A stretch of DNA of 22,390 nt. Source: Chlamydia trachomatis (GTDB lineage Bacteria; Chlamydiota; Chlamydiia; Chlamydiales; 2-12-FULL-49-11). The stretch spans positions 1 through 22,390 of the forward strand of contig CAMCSI010000003.1 in the NCBI GenBank assembly GCA_945877885.1. The letters are read 5' to 3'. This document shows, in pieces, positions 1 through 8,594 of the stretch. Both the position numbers and the translations under genes were made by a program. Every line of letters starts with the position of its first letter. Position 1 is the first letter of the stretch. The notes beneath the pieces are model-generated. The model was not told the DNA's origin, did not search any database, and saw only the letters and a program-made list of their open reading frames with translations.

Positions 1-1
1 T

Positions 2-583
2 ACGGGTAACATCTCCATTGCTTTAGATCTACCTCGTGATTTTGAAAAGTCAAGGACTGTTTATGAAGTTGCTCAGGGTTTAATTGAAAATACGTTCCTC
101 TCTTGTGTTAGACAATTTTCAAAGAAGAAAATTTTTGACAACACCACTTTTGATAAAAGTTCAAAAATACCAAATTCGTCTCGCCTTGTTTCCATTGGGG
201 AGGTCAATTTTAATAATAATTTAACCGCTAGGCAAATCAAGAGGTTACTCAATAGGGAGTTTGTCAGCAGTGCTAATCCACCTTCAGAGATTAGAAATCA
301 AAGGATCATAAAAGCGGTAAAAGAAGGGGGGTGGGTAGATGCATTATATCAATTACATCGTGATTTTTTTTCCGCTCCTAAGTGTAGGTCTGGTAAATAT
401 TTTGTTTTGAAGGAGGTTGATACAGTGTGTGATGATAGCGCTTTAAAAAAGAGATATTCAGAATTGGTTAAGTTATTAGCCTATAAACCTTCACTTTCTT
501 CTGATGATGGAGATTTTGTCATTATCAATATCCCACCTGAAAATTTTGTGGAAGCTCAAAAATCTCATAATAAGGAGAGGTAA
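2..583 (+). CDS. Partial hypothetical protein (C-terminal 193 residues)
   Basis: The frame is open from the window edge (first full codon at base 2) to a TAA at 581-583, so the N-terminus is missing. I do not recognise the family. The visible part is soluble-looking, with no membrane segment. It is fairly rich in Lys and Ser, has a charged helical stretch around residues 75-105 (containing LTARQIKRLLNREF) and ends in a hydrophilic tail. The next gene starts one base after the stop codon, and its Shine-Dalgarno sequence lies inside the last codons of this gene, so the two are almost certainly translated from one message. The pair ends in convergence with tag. A lineage-specific protein is the simplest reading; I infer no function. 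Confidence 0.6.
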   Translation, partial: TGNISIALDLPRDFEKSRTVYEVAQGLIENTFLSCVRQFSKKKIFDNTTFDKSSKIPNSSRLVSIGEVNFNNNLTARQIKRLLNREFVSSANPPSEIRNQRIIKAVKEGGWVDALYQLHRDFFSAPKCRSGKYFVLKEVDTVCDDSALKKRYSELVKLLAYKPSLSSDDGDFVIINIPPENFVEAQKSHNKER

Positions 584-584
584 C

Positions 585-1223
585 ATGCAAATTGTTATAA
601 TCAATTTTAAAGAAAATTATTTTACATTTACTGATTTTGTCAATAACACTTTATCTGGCCCTGGAAGAGGAATTATAAATTATCTTGGTGCATTTATTAA
701 TGCTCAATCTAAAACAAGGGGGAAGGTCTTTGTTTTTCAGGGACTTGCTGATGTAGTGGTGGTTAGGGATAACTCTGAGAGTGCAAAAAAGTCGTATAAA
801 AAGCAGCTTAAAGAAGTTTCAGGTCAATTTCCTTATTCTATTTTCACCTCTTACTGTCCATGTTTTAGATCCTGTATAAAGTTTGAATCCCCCAACACTC
901 TTTACACCTCTTTAAATGGAAGAACCTTTCTTTTCCAAAAAAGAGATTTTTTGATAAATATGAATGAGTTTAACAAAAATTCTTCTGAAGTTCGATCACT
1001 CTTAGAACAGGAAAGAGATTATGATAAAAAAATTAAGGATTCTAGAAAAAAAGCACTCAAAGAAGCCTTAGTCGCTGGTGGTATTTTTGAAAGATATGAA
1101 CAGATACTAACGATTACAAAAGCCAACCCTCACGCCACCATTTTATTAGATTCAGGTTTTGGTGTTAATGGGTTATTAGAAAGAATAGAAAAATGTGTTA
1201 AAGGGCAGTATGGAAGCACTTAA
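585..1223 (+). CDS. Hypothetical protein, coupled to the upstream gene
   Basis: This is a 212-residue protein of unknown function. An upstream in-frame ATG at 504 lies inside the preceding gene. I place the start at 585 because AGGAGAGG at 573-580 sits just before that ATG and the start falls one base after the upstream stop. The N-terminal half is strand-rich and contains a cysteine cluster (YCPCFRSC, near residue 100), which could bind metal or form disulfides. The C-terminal third is a charged helix (EQERDYDKKIKDSRKKALKEA) that may form a short coiled coil. There is no signal peptide or TM segment. The last 26 bases overlap the 3' end of tag on the opposite strand. I recognise no family. 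Confidence 0.65.
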   Translation: MQIVIINFKENYFTFTDFVNNTLSGPGRGIINYLGAFINAQSKTRGKVFVFQGLADVVVVRDNSESAKKSYKKQLKEVSGQFPYSIFTSYCPCFRSCIKFESPNTLYTSLNGRTFLFQKRDFLINMNEFNKNSSEVRSLLEQERDYDKKIKDSRKKALKEALVAGGIFERYEQILTITKANPHATILLDSGFGVNGLLERIEKCVKGQYGST

Positions 1224-1782
1224 TTTTTTTAAAGGGGCAGCTTACTAAATGATCATTAACTAAACCGGCAGCTTGCATGTAGGCATAAATGATGGTGGAG
1301 CCTACAAAGGACATTCCTCTTTTTTTCAAATCTTTTGAAATTGCATCGCTAATTTCGGTCTTAATTGGAATTTCCCCTAGTGTTTTTGGATAATTTGTGA
1401 TAGGTGTATGGTTTACAAAACCCCAAAGGTAGCTGCTAAAGCTGCCGCATTCTTTTTGGATAGTTAAAAAGATGAGGGCGTTTTTTCTTACGCTATAAAC
1501 TTTAAGCCGATTTCTGATAATTTTTTCGTTTTTTAAAAAGGTTTCAAGTTCCTCATCAGATAAATTGGCACAGTTTTGAGGATCAAAGTTTTTAAAAAGC
1601 TCTCTATAACCCTCCCTTCTTTTTAAAACAGTTTCCCAAGAAAGGCCAGCCTGAGCACCCTCAAGGCATAGTAGTTCAAATAAATCTGTGTCATCATAAA
1701 GGGCAATGCCCCATTCATGGTCGTGGTAATGGGCATAAAAATCCTTACCCTCACCAAAACATCTTTTTTCACTTTTTTGCAT
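1198..1782 (-). CDS. tag: DNA-3-methyladenine glycosylase I
   Basis: Base-excision repair enzyme that removes 3-methyladenine from alkylated DNA, leaving an abasic site. The 194-residue protein matches the Tag family along its length. It has the zinc-binding set known from E. coli Tag (Cys8, His20 in YHDHEWG, His178 and Cys182 in NDHLVSC). It also has the LCLEGAQAGLSW block with the conserved active-site Glu41, the FVNH motif, and the KKRGMSFVGSTIIYAYMQA helix-hairpin-helix-like region. The length is normal for the family. It is transcribed divergently from ileS across a 113-bp gap and converges with the unknown gene to its left, overlapping it by 26 bases. No strong promoter is visible on this strand. 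Confidence 0.96.
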   Translation of the reverse strand: MQKSEKRCFGEGKDFYAHYHDHEWGIALYDDTDLFELLCLEGAQAGLSWETVLKRREGYRELFKNFDPQNCANLSDEELETFLKNEKIIRNRLKVYSVRKNALIFLTIQKECGSFSSYLWGFVNHTPITNYPKTLGEIPIKTEISDAISKDLKKRGMSFVGSTIIYAYMQAAGLVNDHLVSCPFKKIKCFHTAL

Positions 1783-1840
1783 ACTTATATTCTAAGGAAT
1801 AGATTGATATAGGAAAAGACTTACTTTTTCCCATTTCTTA

Positions 1841-1869
1841 TTGGAAGCAATAGATAAATATGCTAAGAT
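1841..1869 (+). promoter_or_regulatory. ileS promoter
   Basis: TTGGAA (1841-1846), a 17-bp spacer and TAAGAT (1864-1869) form a housekeeping-sigma promoter. The expected start is near 1876-1877, leaving a leader of about 20 nt. AAGGA at 1886-1890 is the Shine-Dalgarno sequence for the ATG at 1896. No T-box or other long leader precedes this aminoacyl-tRNA synthetase gene. Confidence 0.6.
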
Positions 1870-1895
1870 TTATACCAACCTAGTGAAGGATTTGT

Positions 1896-4800
1896 ATGTT
1901 TAAAAAAGATAAAAGAGCGATGCCAGAGATTGAAAGATCAATATTGAAATTTTGGGCGGATAAAGACATTTTCAAAAAATCTGTTGAAAATCGAAAGGGT
2001 TGTGAAAATTTTGTTTTTTATGATGGCCCTCCTTTTGCTACAGGCTTACCTCACTACGGTCATATGATAGCAGGAACTATTAAGGATGTAGTTGCTCGAT
2101 ACAAGACGATGAAGGGGTTTTACGTACCAAGGCGGTTTGGTTGGGATTGTCATGGCCTTCCTATTGAAAATGAAATTGAAAAAGAGAGAAAGTTTAAAAG
2201 CGCTAAAGAGATTGAAGATTTCGGTATTGCAAATTTTAATGAAGAGTGTAGAAAAATCGTTCTTAGATATTCTGGTGAGTGGAAGGATACAGTAGAAAGG
2301 ATGGGACGTTTTGTGGACTTTGAAAAAACTTACCGAACAATGGATTTACCATTTATGGAATCTGTTTGGTGGGTATTTGGTCAGCTTTGGAATAAAGATT
2401 TAGTTTATGAAGGGTTTAAAGTGATGGGATATTCCCCTGCATTAGGCACTCCGCTTTCTAATTTTGAGATGAATTTAAATTATCGTGAAGTAGACGATCC
2501 ATCAATAACAATTAAATTTAGACTTCAGGGGAGTAAGACTTATTTGCTCGTTTGGACCACCACCCCATGGACACTTCCTTCAAATTTAGCCCTTGCTCTT
2601 TCAGAAAAAGAAATTTATGTAAAAATTAAAGATAAGCACTCAGAAGAAACCTATATTTTAGCAAAAGCTCGTCTTTCTACTTATTACAAATCAGAAGGGG
2701 AATATGAAATTAAAGAGGAGATGAGGGGAGAGGATTTAGTTGGAAAATCTTACGAGCCATTGTTTCCCTATTTCTCTCACCATAAAAATTCTTTTAAAAT
2801 TTTAGCTGGGGATTTTGTTTCTCTTTCAGACGGAACAGGAATTGTGCATATGGCTCCTGCCTTTGGTGAGGATGATTTTGCCTTATGTAAAAAGGAAAAT
2901 ATTGAGATAGTTTGTCCAATTGATGTGAACTGTAGGTTTACAAATGAAGTTCCTGAATATAAAGGTGTTTTTGTAAAAGATGCCGATAAAGAGATCATCA
3001 AACATCTAAAAGGTGAGGGAAAAGTCTTTTTACACACAACCATTAGACATAGATACCCTTTTTGCTGGAGAACAGATAAGCCTCTTATTTATCGAGCGGT
3101 TACCACATGGTTTGTCGCTGTTGAAAAGATAAAAGATCGTATGATTGAAAATAACAAGCTTATTCATTGGGTGCCAGGTCATATTAAAAAAGGACGTTTT
3201 GGAAAATGGCTAGAAAATGCGCAAGATTGGGCAATAAGTAGAAATAGATATTTTGGTACACCAATCCCTATTTGGAGAAGTAAAGATGGAGAGATAAGAA
3301 TCATTTCTTCTATCAAAGAGCTCGAAGAAAAAACAGGGAAAGAGGGGATCGATGATATTCATAGACATTTCATTGATGAATTGACCTTTGAAGAAAATGG
3401 AAAAGTGTTTAAAAGAATCCCTGAAGTGTTTGACTGCTGGTTTGAGTCAGGGTCCATGCCTTATGCTCAAAATCATTACCCTTTTGAAAATAAAGAAGAG
3501 ACGGAAAGTAATTTTCCTGCTGACTTTATTGCTGAAGGGTTAGATCAGACAAGGGGATGGTTTTACACGTTAAATGTATTGTCCACCGCGCTGTTTGATA
3601 AGCCAGCTTTTAGAAATGTAATCGTTAATGGGATTGTTCTTGCCGAAGATGGGCATAAGATGTCTAAGCGTTTAAAAAACTATCCGGAACCTGAACAGGT
3701 GATGGAGAAATTTGGAAGTGATGCCACAAGACTCTATTTACTCGATAGCCCATTGGTGCGTGCTGAAGATTTTAACTTTTCTGAAAAAGGTGTCGATGGA
3801 ATTTTAAAACGATTGATCATCCCTTTATGGAATTGTTATGTATTTTTATCAACCTATGCAACTATTTATGAGTGGATCCCAACCTCTGAAGATTATGGTA
3901 GACCTCATGCAACCATTGATCGATGGATTTTATCAAAAGTGCAAGAGCTTACGCAGAATGTACAAGAGGGGATGGATAATTACTTAATTGATAAAGCGAT
4001 TGAACCATTATCAAAATTTATTGAAGAGTTAACCAATTGGTATATTAGAAGAACAAGAACAAGGTTTTGGGCAGAGGAAAACACGCGTGATAGACGGGAA
4101 GCTTTTGAAACTCTTTATACAGTACTTCTCTCCTATATTAAGATTGCCGCACCATTTATACCATTTATCACCGAAGCTATTTATCAGCAGTTAAGACGTG
4201 ATGGAATGGCAGAATCTGTGCATACAGCAGATTATCCTTTATACGATGAAGAGTTAAGGGATGTGCTGATTGAAAAAGAGATGAGCTACACTCAACTGGT
4301 GGTGAACTTAGGCCACTCATTACGAAAAGAGAATAAATTGAAAGTTCGACAGCCACTAGCAAAAGTATATGTAGTTTCTGAGAAAAAAGAAGTTATCGAA
4401 TCTCTTCGAATGCAACACCACCTTATTTGTGAAGAGTTGAATGTAAAAGATATTAATCTACATGGGGATGAAACAAAATTCGTTCATTATAAAATCAAGC
4501 CAAACTATCGCTCCCTTGGAGGAAAAGTGGGTAAATATATGAATGCTTGCAAATCGCTGATAGAGAATTTAGCAAAAGCTGACTATGACAAGGTGATGAA
4601 TGATGAAGATGTCTTTATCCCAATGGGTGATGAAAAGTATAGAATTGAAAAGGAAGATCTAATTTTAGATAGAGTGGTGCATGAAGGGTTAATTGCCGCC
4701 TTTGATAACGGAATCACCGTAGCTTTAGATACCCGTATTACCCCAGAGCTTGAACTTGAAGGTATTGCAAGAGAGCTGATCAACAAGGTAAATACAATGA

Positions 4801-5006
4801 GAAAGGCCCATGATTTTCAAGTGACAGACCGTATTGAAATTACCCTCTCAAGAACCGATAAGCTAGAAAAAGCTTTAGTAAATCACGGGGATTTTGTATC
4901 TCATGAAGTTCTTGCTGTAAAACTTGAGCTTAAAGATACTGCTTTTGGGGAAAAGATTGATTTAAATGGTGAAGAGGTCTTTATGACCATTGTAAAATCT
5001 ACCTAA
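1896..5006 (+). CDS. ileS: Isoleucyl-tRNA synthetase
   Basis: Class I aminoacyl-tRNA synthetase charging tRNA-Ile in the cytoplasm. The 1036-residue protein is complete. The HIGH-type signature is HYGH at residues 53-56 and the KMSKR loop is at 588-592. The editing (CP1) domain is marked by WTTTPWTLPSNLA near residue 220 and DGTGIVHMAPAFGEDD near 312. The anticodon-binding region (LSKFIEELTNWYIRRTRTRFW, about residues 705-725) is intact. The C-terminus lacks the zinc-binding cysteines of the E. coli-type enzyme. Size and layout fit the longer type-2 (eukaryote-like) IleRS, which is the form known in Chlamydiae; type-2 enzymes are generally less sensitive to mupirocin (family knowledge, not tested here). 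It has its own promoter and a good Shine-Dalgarno sequence. ileS close to lepB also recalls the chlamydial gene order. Confidence 0.98.
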   Translation: MFKKDKRAMPEIERSILKFWADKDIFKKSVENRKGCENFVFYDGPPFATGLPHYGHMIAGTIKDVVARYKTMKGFYVPRRFGWDCHGLPIENEIEKERKFKSAKEIEDFGIANFNEECRKIVLRYSGEWKDTVERMGRFVDFEKTYRTMDLPFMESVWWVFGQLWNKDLVYEGFKVMGYSPALGTPLSNFEMNLNYREVDDPSITIKFRLQGSKTYLLVWTTTPWTLPSNLALALSEKEIYVKIKDKHSEETYILAKARLSTYYKSEGEYEIKEEMRGEDLVGKSYEPLFPYFSHHKNSFKILAGDFVSLSDGTGIVHMAPAFGEDDFALCKKENIEIVCPIDVNCRFTNEVPEYKGVFVKDADKEIIKHLKGEGKVFLHTTIRHRYPFCWRTDKPLIYRAVTTWFVAVEKIKDRMIENNKLIHWVPGHIKKGRFGKWLENAQDWAISRNRYFGTPIPIWRSKDGEIRIISSIKELEEKTGKEGIDDIHRHFIDELTFEENGKVFKRIPEVFDCWFESGSMPYAQNHYPFENKEETESNFPADFIAEGLDQTRGWFYTLNVLSTALFDKPAFRNVIVNGIVLAEDGHKMSKRLKNYPEPEQVMEKFGSDATRLYLLDSPLVRAEDFNFSEKGVDGILKRLIIPLWNCYVFLSTYATIYEWIPTSEDYGRPHATIDRWILSKVQELTQNVQEGMDNYLIDKAIEPLSKFIEELTNWYIRRTRTRFWAEENTRDRREAFETLYTVLLSYIKIAAPFIPFITEAIYQQLRRDGMAESVHTADYPLYDEELRDVLIEKEMSYTQLVVNLGHSLRKENKLKVRQPLAKVYVVSEKKEVIESLRMQHHLICEELNVKDINLHGDETKFVHYKIKPNYRSLGGKVGKYMNACKSLIENLAKADYDKVMNDEDVFIPMGDEKYRIEKEDLILDRVVHEGLIAAFDNGITVALDTRITPELELEGIARELINKVNTMRKAHDFQVTDRIEITLSRTDKLEKALVNHGDFVSHEVLAVKLELKDTAFGEKIDLNGEEVFMTIVKST

Positions 5007-5033
5007 AGTTATAGGTCATTCAAGATTTAGAAT

Positions 5034-5121
5034 TTGTTGCCAAAAAATGAACGCCTCTTTAGCGAAAGGGAGAGCTTTTAAAGAGTTCTTCATAGAATTG
5101 ACAAATTCATTTTTGGCACAA
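5034..5121. repeat. Imperfect inverted repeat after ileS
   Basis: TTGTTGCCAAAAAATGAA (5034-5051) is nearly complementary to TTCATTTTTGGCACAA (5106-5121). The region between holds a further small inverted pair (CTCTTTA with TAAAGAG). The stretch could fold as one long hairpin in the ileS 3' region, but no U-tract follows directly, so it is not a standard terminator. It may be part of a second repeat element; I see no coding potential here. Confidence 0.4.
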
Positions 5122-5216
5122 TGGAAAAAATAATTTGATGCATTATTTGTATCTTTGTGTTTAATTTTTTATAGCCCCTGTCATTTCCAATACAAATCGC
5201 ATACTTGCAGTGTTTT

Positions 5217-5415
5217 AACCACCCATTCGCTTTGCTCACTAGAGATCACAGAGATCACAGAGAAAATCCATTGAATTATTTAAAAATCTGTAAAAGTTTA
5301 ATAGACCTCTCTCGAAATTTTCTTTGGCCTAGAAATTGGATGGAGCTTCGAAGAATCCTAATGCATTTTCTCTGTGATCTCTGTGATCTCTAGCAAGCTT
5401 TGCTTGCGGGTGGTG
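5217..5415. repeat. Palindromic MITE-like element with long terminal inverted repeats
   Basis: The left arm 5239-5267 and the right arm 5365-5393 are perfect 29-bp inverted copies of a motif built on repeated AGAGATCACAG. The pairing extends inwards, with one mismatch, to CAT/ATG. Outwards, ACCACCC (5218-5224) pairs with GGGTGGT (5408-5414). The right arm carries its own hairpin, GCAAGC-TTT-GCTTGC (5393-5407). The interior is about 97 bp and AT-rich. A 62-codon open frame runs across it, but its product (repeats of RDHRDHRE) is only the repeat read as protein. Similar CTCTGTG/CACAGAG tandem repeats occur between genes in many unrelated environmental bacteria (from memory). It is a non-autonomous element or a structured intergenic repeat. 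Confidence 0.7.
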
Positions 5416-5468
5416 ATATTTAAATTTAAATTTAGCATACATAAGATGATTTATTATAGCTAATTTAA

Positions 5469-5506
5469 ATGGTCACCACTTTATTAATAATGGTGACCAT
5501 TTTTGT
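5469..5506. terminator. Bidirectional hairpin between ileS and lepB
   Basis: ATGGTCACCA (5469-5478) and TGGTGACCAT (5491-5500) form a perfect 10-bp stem with a 12-nt AT-rich loop. TTTT follows on the plus strand (the last stem base gives TTTTT), and an A/T-rich tract (ATTTAAATTA) follows on the minus strand. It sits 12 bp past the lepB stop and about 460 bp past ileS, between convergent genes. It most probably ends lepB transcription and catches read-through from ileS. Confidence 0.7.
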
Positions 5507-5511
5507 TACAT

Positions 5512-7452
5512 TTACCGTACTAAGATCATGTTGATAAATGATTCTTTTCCATTTGTAAAGCGCTCAAGGGGTGAGTTTTTCACAAGTCGGTATTTTCTAG
5601 AGGCTCGTACGTAGTAAAGGGCTATTCCTATAAATAAAACCGACCACACAAAGATTTTATGAATATTAAAAAGTGGGTATGGTTCTTGAAGGGGAGCGCC
5701 AGCTCGACCGCCCGGGGCCCATAGAAGGGTTGAAGCTACACCTTTAATGTTATCCTCTGGAACAAAGCCAAATTCTCTGCTATCGCCACTTTGGGCGTGA
5801 TTATCACCCAGGCAGTAATAGCTTTTCTTTGGAACATGTAATCCATAGGTTTGGATCTTTTCTTTATCAATGGTCCCATCGGTTAGAATTGGGGCACCTT
5901 CATCCACAAATGAAACATAGTCTTTTATAGTGATGGATTTTTCCCGCTCTGTCAAAACAAAGGTTTTTAATACCTCACTATCGCTCTTAAAAATCATTTT
6001 CCCCATAAGATAAAGATCCCCATCTCTAAAATAGGCATACCTTGACGGGGCGATTTCAGGATGACGGCCGCCACTAATAAATCTACTCTGTTCGATACCC
6101 ATGTTGTATAAAGCTACACAATTAGCCTCAGAAAAACTTCCAAATGGATGATCTTTAGAAACTTGCTTTGGAATAGAGAGGGAGGGGACCATCGAAAACG
6201 GATCGTTTTGCCAGTTTACTTTATAGGCAATACCATCAATAAATTCATAGGTACCATCTTCAAGGTGACCTTTAATTTTTGGCCGATCTTTTAATTGCAT
6301 GGAAGAGGTATAACTCTTGCCAAACTGTTGAAGGTAACCTTTATTACTAGTAAATCTTGAAGTGTATAGATTGTCCCAGATGCGCTCAAGAGACTTTGTG
6401 CTTAGAGGGATATAGGATACACTACTTTGTAGGGAAGGTCTTTTCACCCCTCGGTAGTCAAAGGTGTTTGAAGCTTTGCTCACAGATGCATGGTGAGATA
6501 TCTCTAAAAAGTATTTTGCCTCTGGATTTTTCAGCAGAAGTGAGATAGTGCTATCTGAAAAATAGAGACTTTCAGAGGGAACAATTCTTGCCATCCCATA
6601 ATTTCCCATCCCCCATAACTCATGAACATCAGAAGCGTTATCTTGTAAAAGCTTTGACGTAACTTCTGTTTTACCTTTTGCGGTAAGTTTTACAATAGGT
6701 AAATGGTTTTGCTTGACGATCACCTCTTTTTGAACTGACATCCCTACCATATCTTCATTTATATCAGGTCTTCCTGTAAGACTAATAAAAGGGATATGTT
6801 CTATATGAGAAAGGATTCCTTTCTGTAGATCATTGCTAATATCATTTCCCTCTTTATCAATCCCATAAACCTTACCACCGTAGAAATAAAGAGTATCTTC
6901 AGGCAATCCTATAGTTCTTTTGACCATACGCTTGTACCCTGGAAATACATAGAAATAGTTAATTTTCGACCCTGGTATATCCATCCCTTCGCTAGTAAAT
7001 ACAATCGTTCCCATCCTTTTAACTTCATCAGGGGAAAAGGTAAAATGCTTTGGCATCAGTGGAACATTTATTCCAAACTGAGAATAGGAAACAATAAGTC
7101 TATCACCCTCTCTGAAAGTGGGTCTCATCGATCCTGTCGGGATTTCCATCGGCTCAAAGCAAGTTTGTCTTATGATGATTGCAAAAAATAAAGCAACAAG
7201 GAGCATAGAGGCACTTTGGACAAATTTAGTTACATTTGACAAAGGAAAGTGTGTTTTTAAAAGTTTTTCTATAACTTTTGCTTCAGCTGTAGCAGAGATT
7301 TTATCCTTAGAAGAAATAAACTCTTGTAACTTAGCGAGTCTAAATTCAATTTGTGACGAAATTTCAGACGATAGTGTATGTTTTCTTTTTTTAAACGTGT
7401 TACAAGCGTAAAAGAAGATGGATAACGATTTTTTGAGTGAATAATTCTTCAT
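5512..7452 (-). CDS. lepB: Signal peptidase I, long chlamydial type
   Basis: Membrane serine protease (Ser/Lys dyad) that cleaves signal peptides of exported proteins. A TM segment (about residues 82-95) leads into PTGSMRPTF, with the nucleophile Ser108. The general base is Lys178 in the VKRTIGLP block. Box E, GDNHAQSGDSREFG, is at 549-562. A second TM (KIFVWSVLFIGIALYYV, about 608-624) lies near the C-terminus. At 646 residues it is about twice the E. coli enzyme because roughly 350 residues lie between the Lys box and box E; chlamydial LepB proteins are known to be this long. The N-terminal 80 residues before the first TM are basic and helical. It follows the exported protein at 7481-8494 by 28 bp, probably in one operon, and ends at the hairpin at 5469-5506. 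Confidence 0.96.
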   Translation of the reverse strand: MKNYSLKKSLSIFFYACNTFKKRKHTLSSEISSQIEFRLAKLQEFISSKDKISATAEAKVIEKLLKTHFPLSNVTKFVQSASMLLVALFFAIIIRQTCFEPMEIPTGSMRPTFREGDRLIVSYSQFGINVPLMPKHFTFSPDEVKRMGTIVFTSEGMDIPGSKINYFYVFPGYKRMVKRTIGLPEDTLYFYGGKVYGIDKEGNDISNDLQKGILSHIEHIPFISLTGRPDINEDMVGMSVQKEVIVKQNHLPIVKLTAKGKTEVTSKLLQDNASDVHELWGMGNYGMARIVPSESLYFSDSTISLLLKNPEAKYFLEISHHASVSKASNTFDYRGVKRPSLQSSVSYIPLSTKSLERIWDNLYTSRFTSNKGYLQQFGKSYTSSMQLKDRPKIKGHLEDGTYEFIDGIAYKVNWQNDPFSMVPSLSIPKQVSKDHPFGSFSEANCVALYNMGIEQSRFISGGRHPEIAPSRYAYFRDGDLYLMGKMIFKSDSEVLKTFVLTEREKSITIKDYVSFVDEGAPILTDGTIDKEKIQTYGLHVPKKSYYCLGDNHAQSGDSREFGFVPEDNIKGVASTLLWAPGGRAGAPLQEPYPLFNIHKIFVWSVLFIGIALYYVRASRKYRLVKNSPLERFTNGKESFINMILVR

Positions 7453-7480
7453 AGAATCTAGTATAGCCTTTTTTTAGGTT

Positions 7481-8494
7481 TTATTTCCAGTGTATTATAT
7501 CTTTAGAAATTATAGAGTTTATTTCACCACCTTCTTCATAAGAAAGGGTTAAACGGTATTTTTTCCCAGGGGTGAGTAAATCTTTTAATGTACCTTTGGA
7601 TAGGTCAAATTTAAAATGACTATGATCAGTAGGGGTGCATTTTGCTTCAATAGGAATGAGTTTATTACCCCCTTTATCCATTTCAAGAAGATAAATGGTA
7701 AATCCTTTGGAAGTTCTATCCCCCTGTACAGTAAAGGATAAGATTTCTGAATCACCCTCAGATGGCACTAATCCACTAATAAATTTTGGAGGAACTCGGG
7801 GGATCTTTTCTGCTGGGGAAATAAGAGCTACGCCAGAGTCGATGGAAATCATTTTTTTTGATCCAATGGATCCTGCTAATTGGATCCAATAGGGGAAGGG
7901 GAAGTCATTCAACAAATAGAGCTGAATTTGTTTTCCAGAAAGAGCTGAGCCATCATTTTCCCAATTACTTTGATAGACATCCATTTTATTTGGCTCTTTC
8001 TTTTTTCCACCAACAAACATAGATGGTTTCCAAAGGGGGCGGGTATCCACTTTTTCACCCCTTCTTGGTCCAATTTTTGACCTATCCTCTTCTTTTACTG
8101 GAGTAAGATCTAGGTTTAATAAAGAAGCAATTAATGTATCCTCCTTATTAATATAGAGATGAGATTTACGAGAAAGGCAGTAAGAACCTGTTACCTGAAG
8201 AGTGTCAAGATTAATTTCCATTAATGTCCAGCAAGTGTTGCCTGGAGCATTATTATTTACCCATGTATTTAGATCTTTTCCCTTAACATTTTCATAGATA
8301 CTTTTTGGTACAGTAATTTCTTCAAACGTAATAAAAGGAAGTTCTTTAGAGTGAATGCTTAAAATAGTCACTGAACTTCCGTTTTGATAGATACTATAAT
8401 CGCCTGTATTACCTTGAGAAAAAATATTTTTAAAGGGAAAAGCGTGAAGCGGTGCTAAGAATAGGAAAATTAAAGTGATAAGAACTGTTTTCAT
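7481..8494 (-). CDS. Exported protein of unknown function, upstream of lepB
   Basis: A 337-residue protein with a typical N-terminal signal peptide (MKTVLITLIFLFLAPLHAFP, cleavage likely after LHA). The mature part is predicted to be mostly beta, with no further TM segment, so it is probably periplasmic or in the envelope. The C-terminal 100 residues (from about PPKFISGLVPSEGDSEIL) look like a compact beta-sandwich; the segment before it is charged and Lys/Pro-rich. I do not recognise a named family. It is the first gene of a probable two-gene unit with lepB (28-bp gap), and may be one of the conserved chlamydial proteins of unknown function found beside lepB. The Shine-Dalgarno sequence is weak. 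The start region is shared with the divergent lipoprotein gene. Confidence 0.8.
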   Translation of the reverse strand: MKTVLITLIFLFLAPLHAFPFKNIFSQGNTGDYSIYQNGSSVTILSIHSKELPFITFEEITVPKSIYENVKGKDLNTWVNNNAPGNTCWTLMEINLDTLQVTGSYCLSRKSHLYINKEDTLIASLLNLDLTPVKEEDRSKIGPRRGEKVDTRPLWKPSMFVGGKKKEPNKMDVYQSNWENDGSALSGKQIQLYLLNDFPFPYWIQLAGSIGSKKMISIDSGVALISPAEKIPRVPPKFISGLVPSEGDSEILSFTVQGDRTSKGFTIYLLEMDKGGNKLIPIEAKCTPTDHSHFKFDLSKGTLKDLLTPGKKYRLTLSYEEGGEINSIISKDIIHWK

Positions 8495-8525
8495 AGATTA
8501 GTCAATTCTATCATATAAAAGGATA

Positions 8526-8555
8526 TTGCTAAAGTTACAATTTTATCTTGATAAT
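8526..8555 (+). promoter_or_regulatory. Candidate promoter of the lipoprotein gene pair
   Basis: TTGCTA (8526-8531), an 18-bp spacer and GATAAT (8550-8555; an alternative -10, TATAAT, is at 8555-8560) lie 35-70 bp before the start at 8595. On the other strand, TTGTAA with TATATG or TATGAT downstream could serve the divergent 7481-8494 gene, so the two promoters would overlap. Confidence 0.45.
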
Positions 8556-8594
8556 ATAATAATTTTTTGTATGGATGAACTTATGAGGTGTGTT

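Noticed and set aside
5205..5393. 62-codon open frame in the ileS-lepB gap
   Set aside because: It is the inverted-repeat element read as protein; its RDHRDHRE segment comes straight from the AGAGATCACAG units, and no ribosome-binding site precedes it.
5239..5393. Repeated AGAGATCACAG units as a possible CRISPR array
   Set aside because: The units are adjacent without spacers and arranged as inverted arms, and no cas genes are present.
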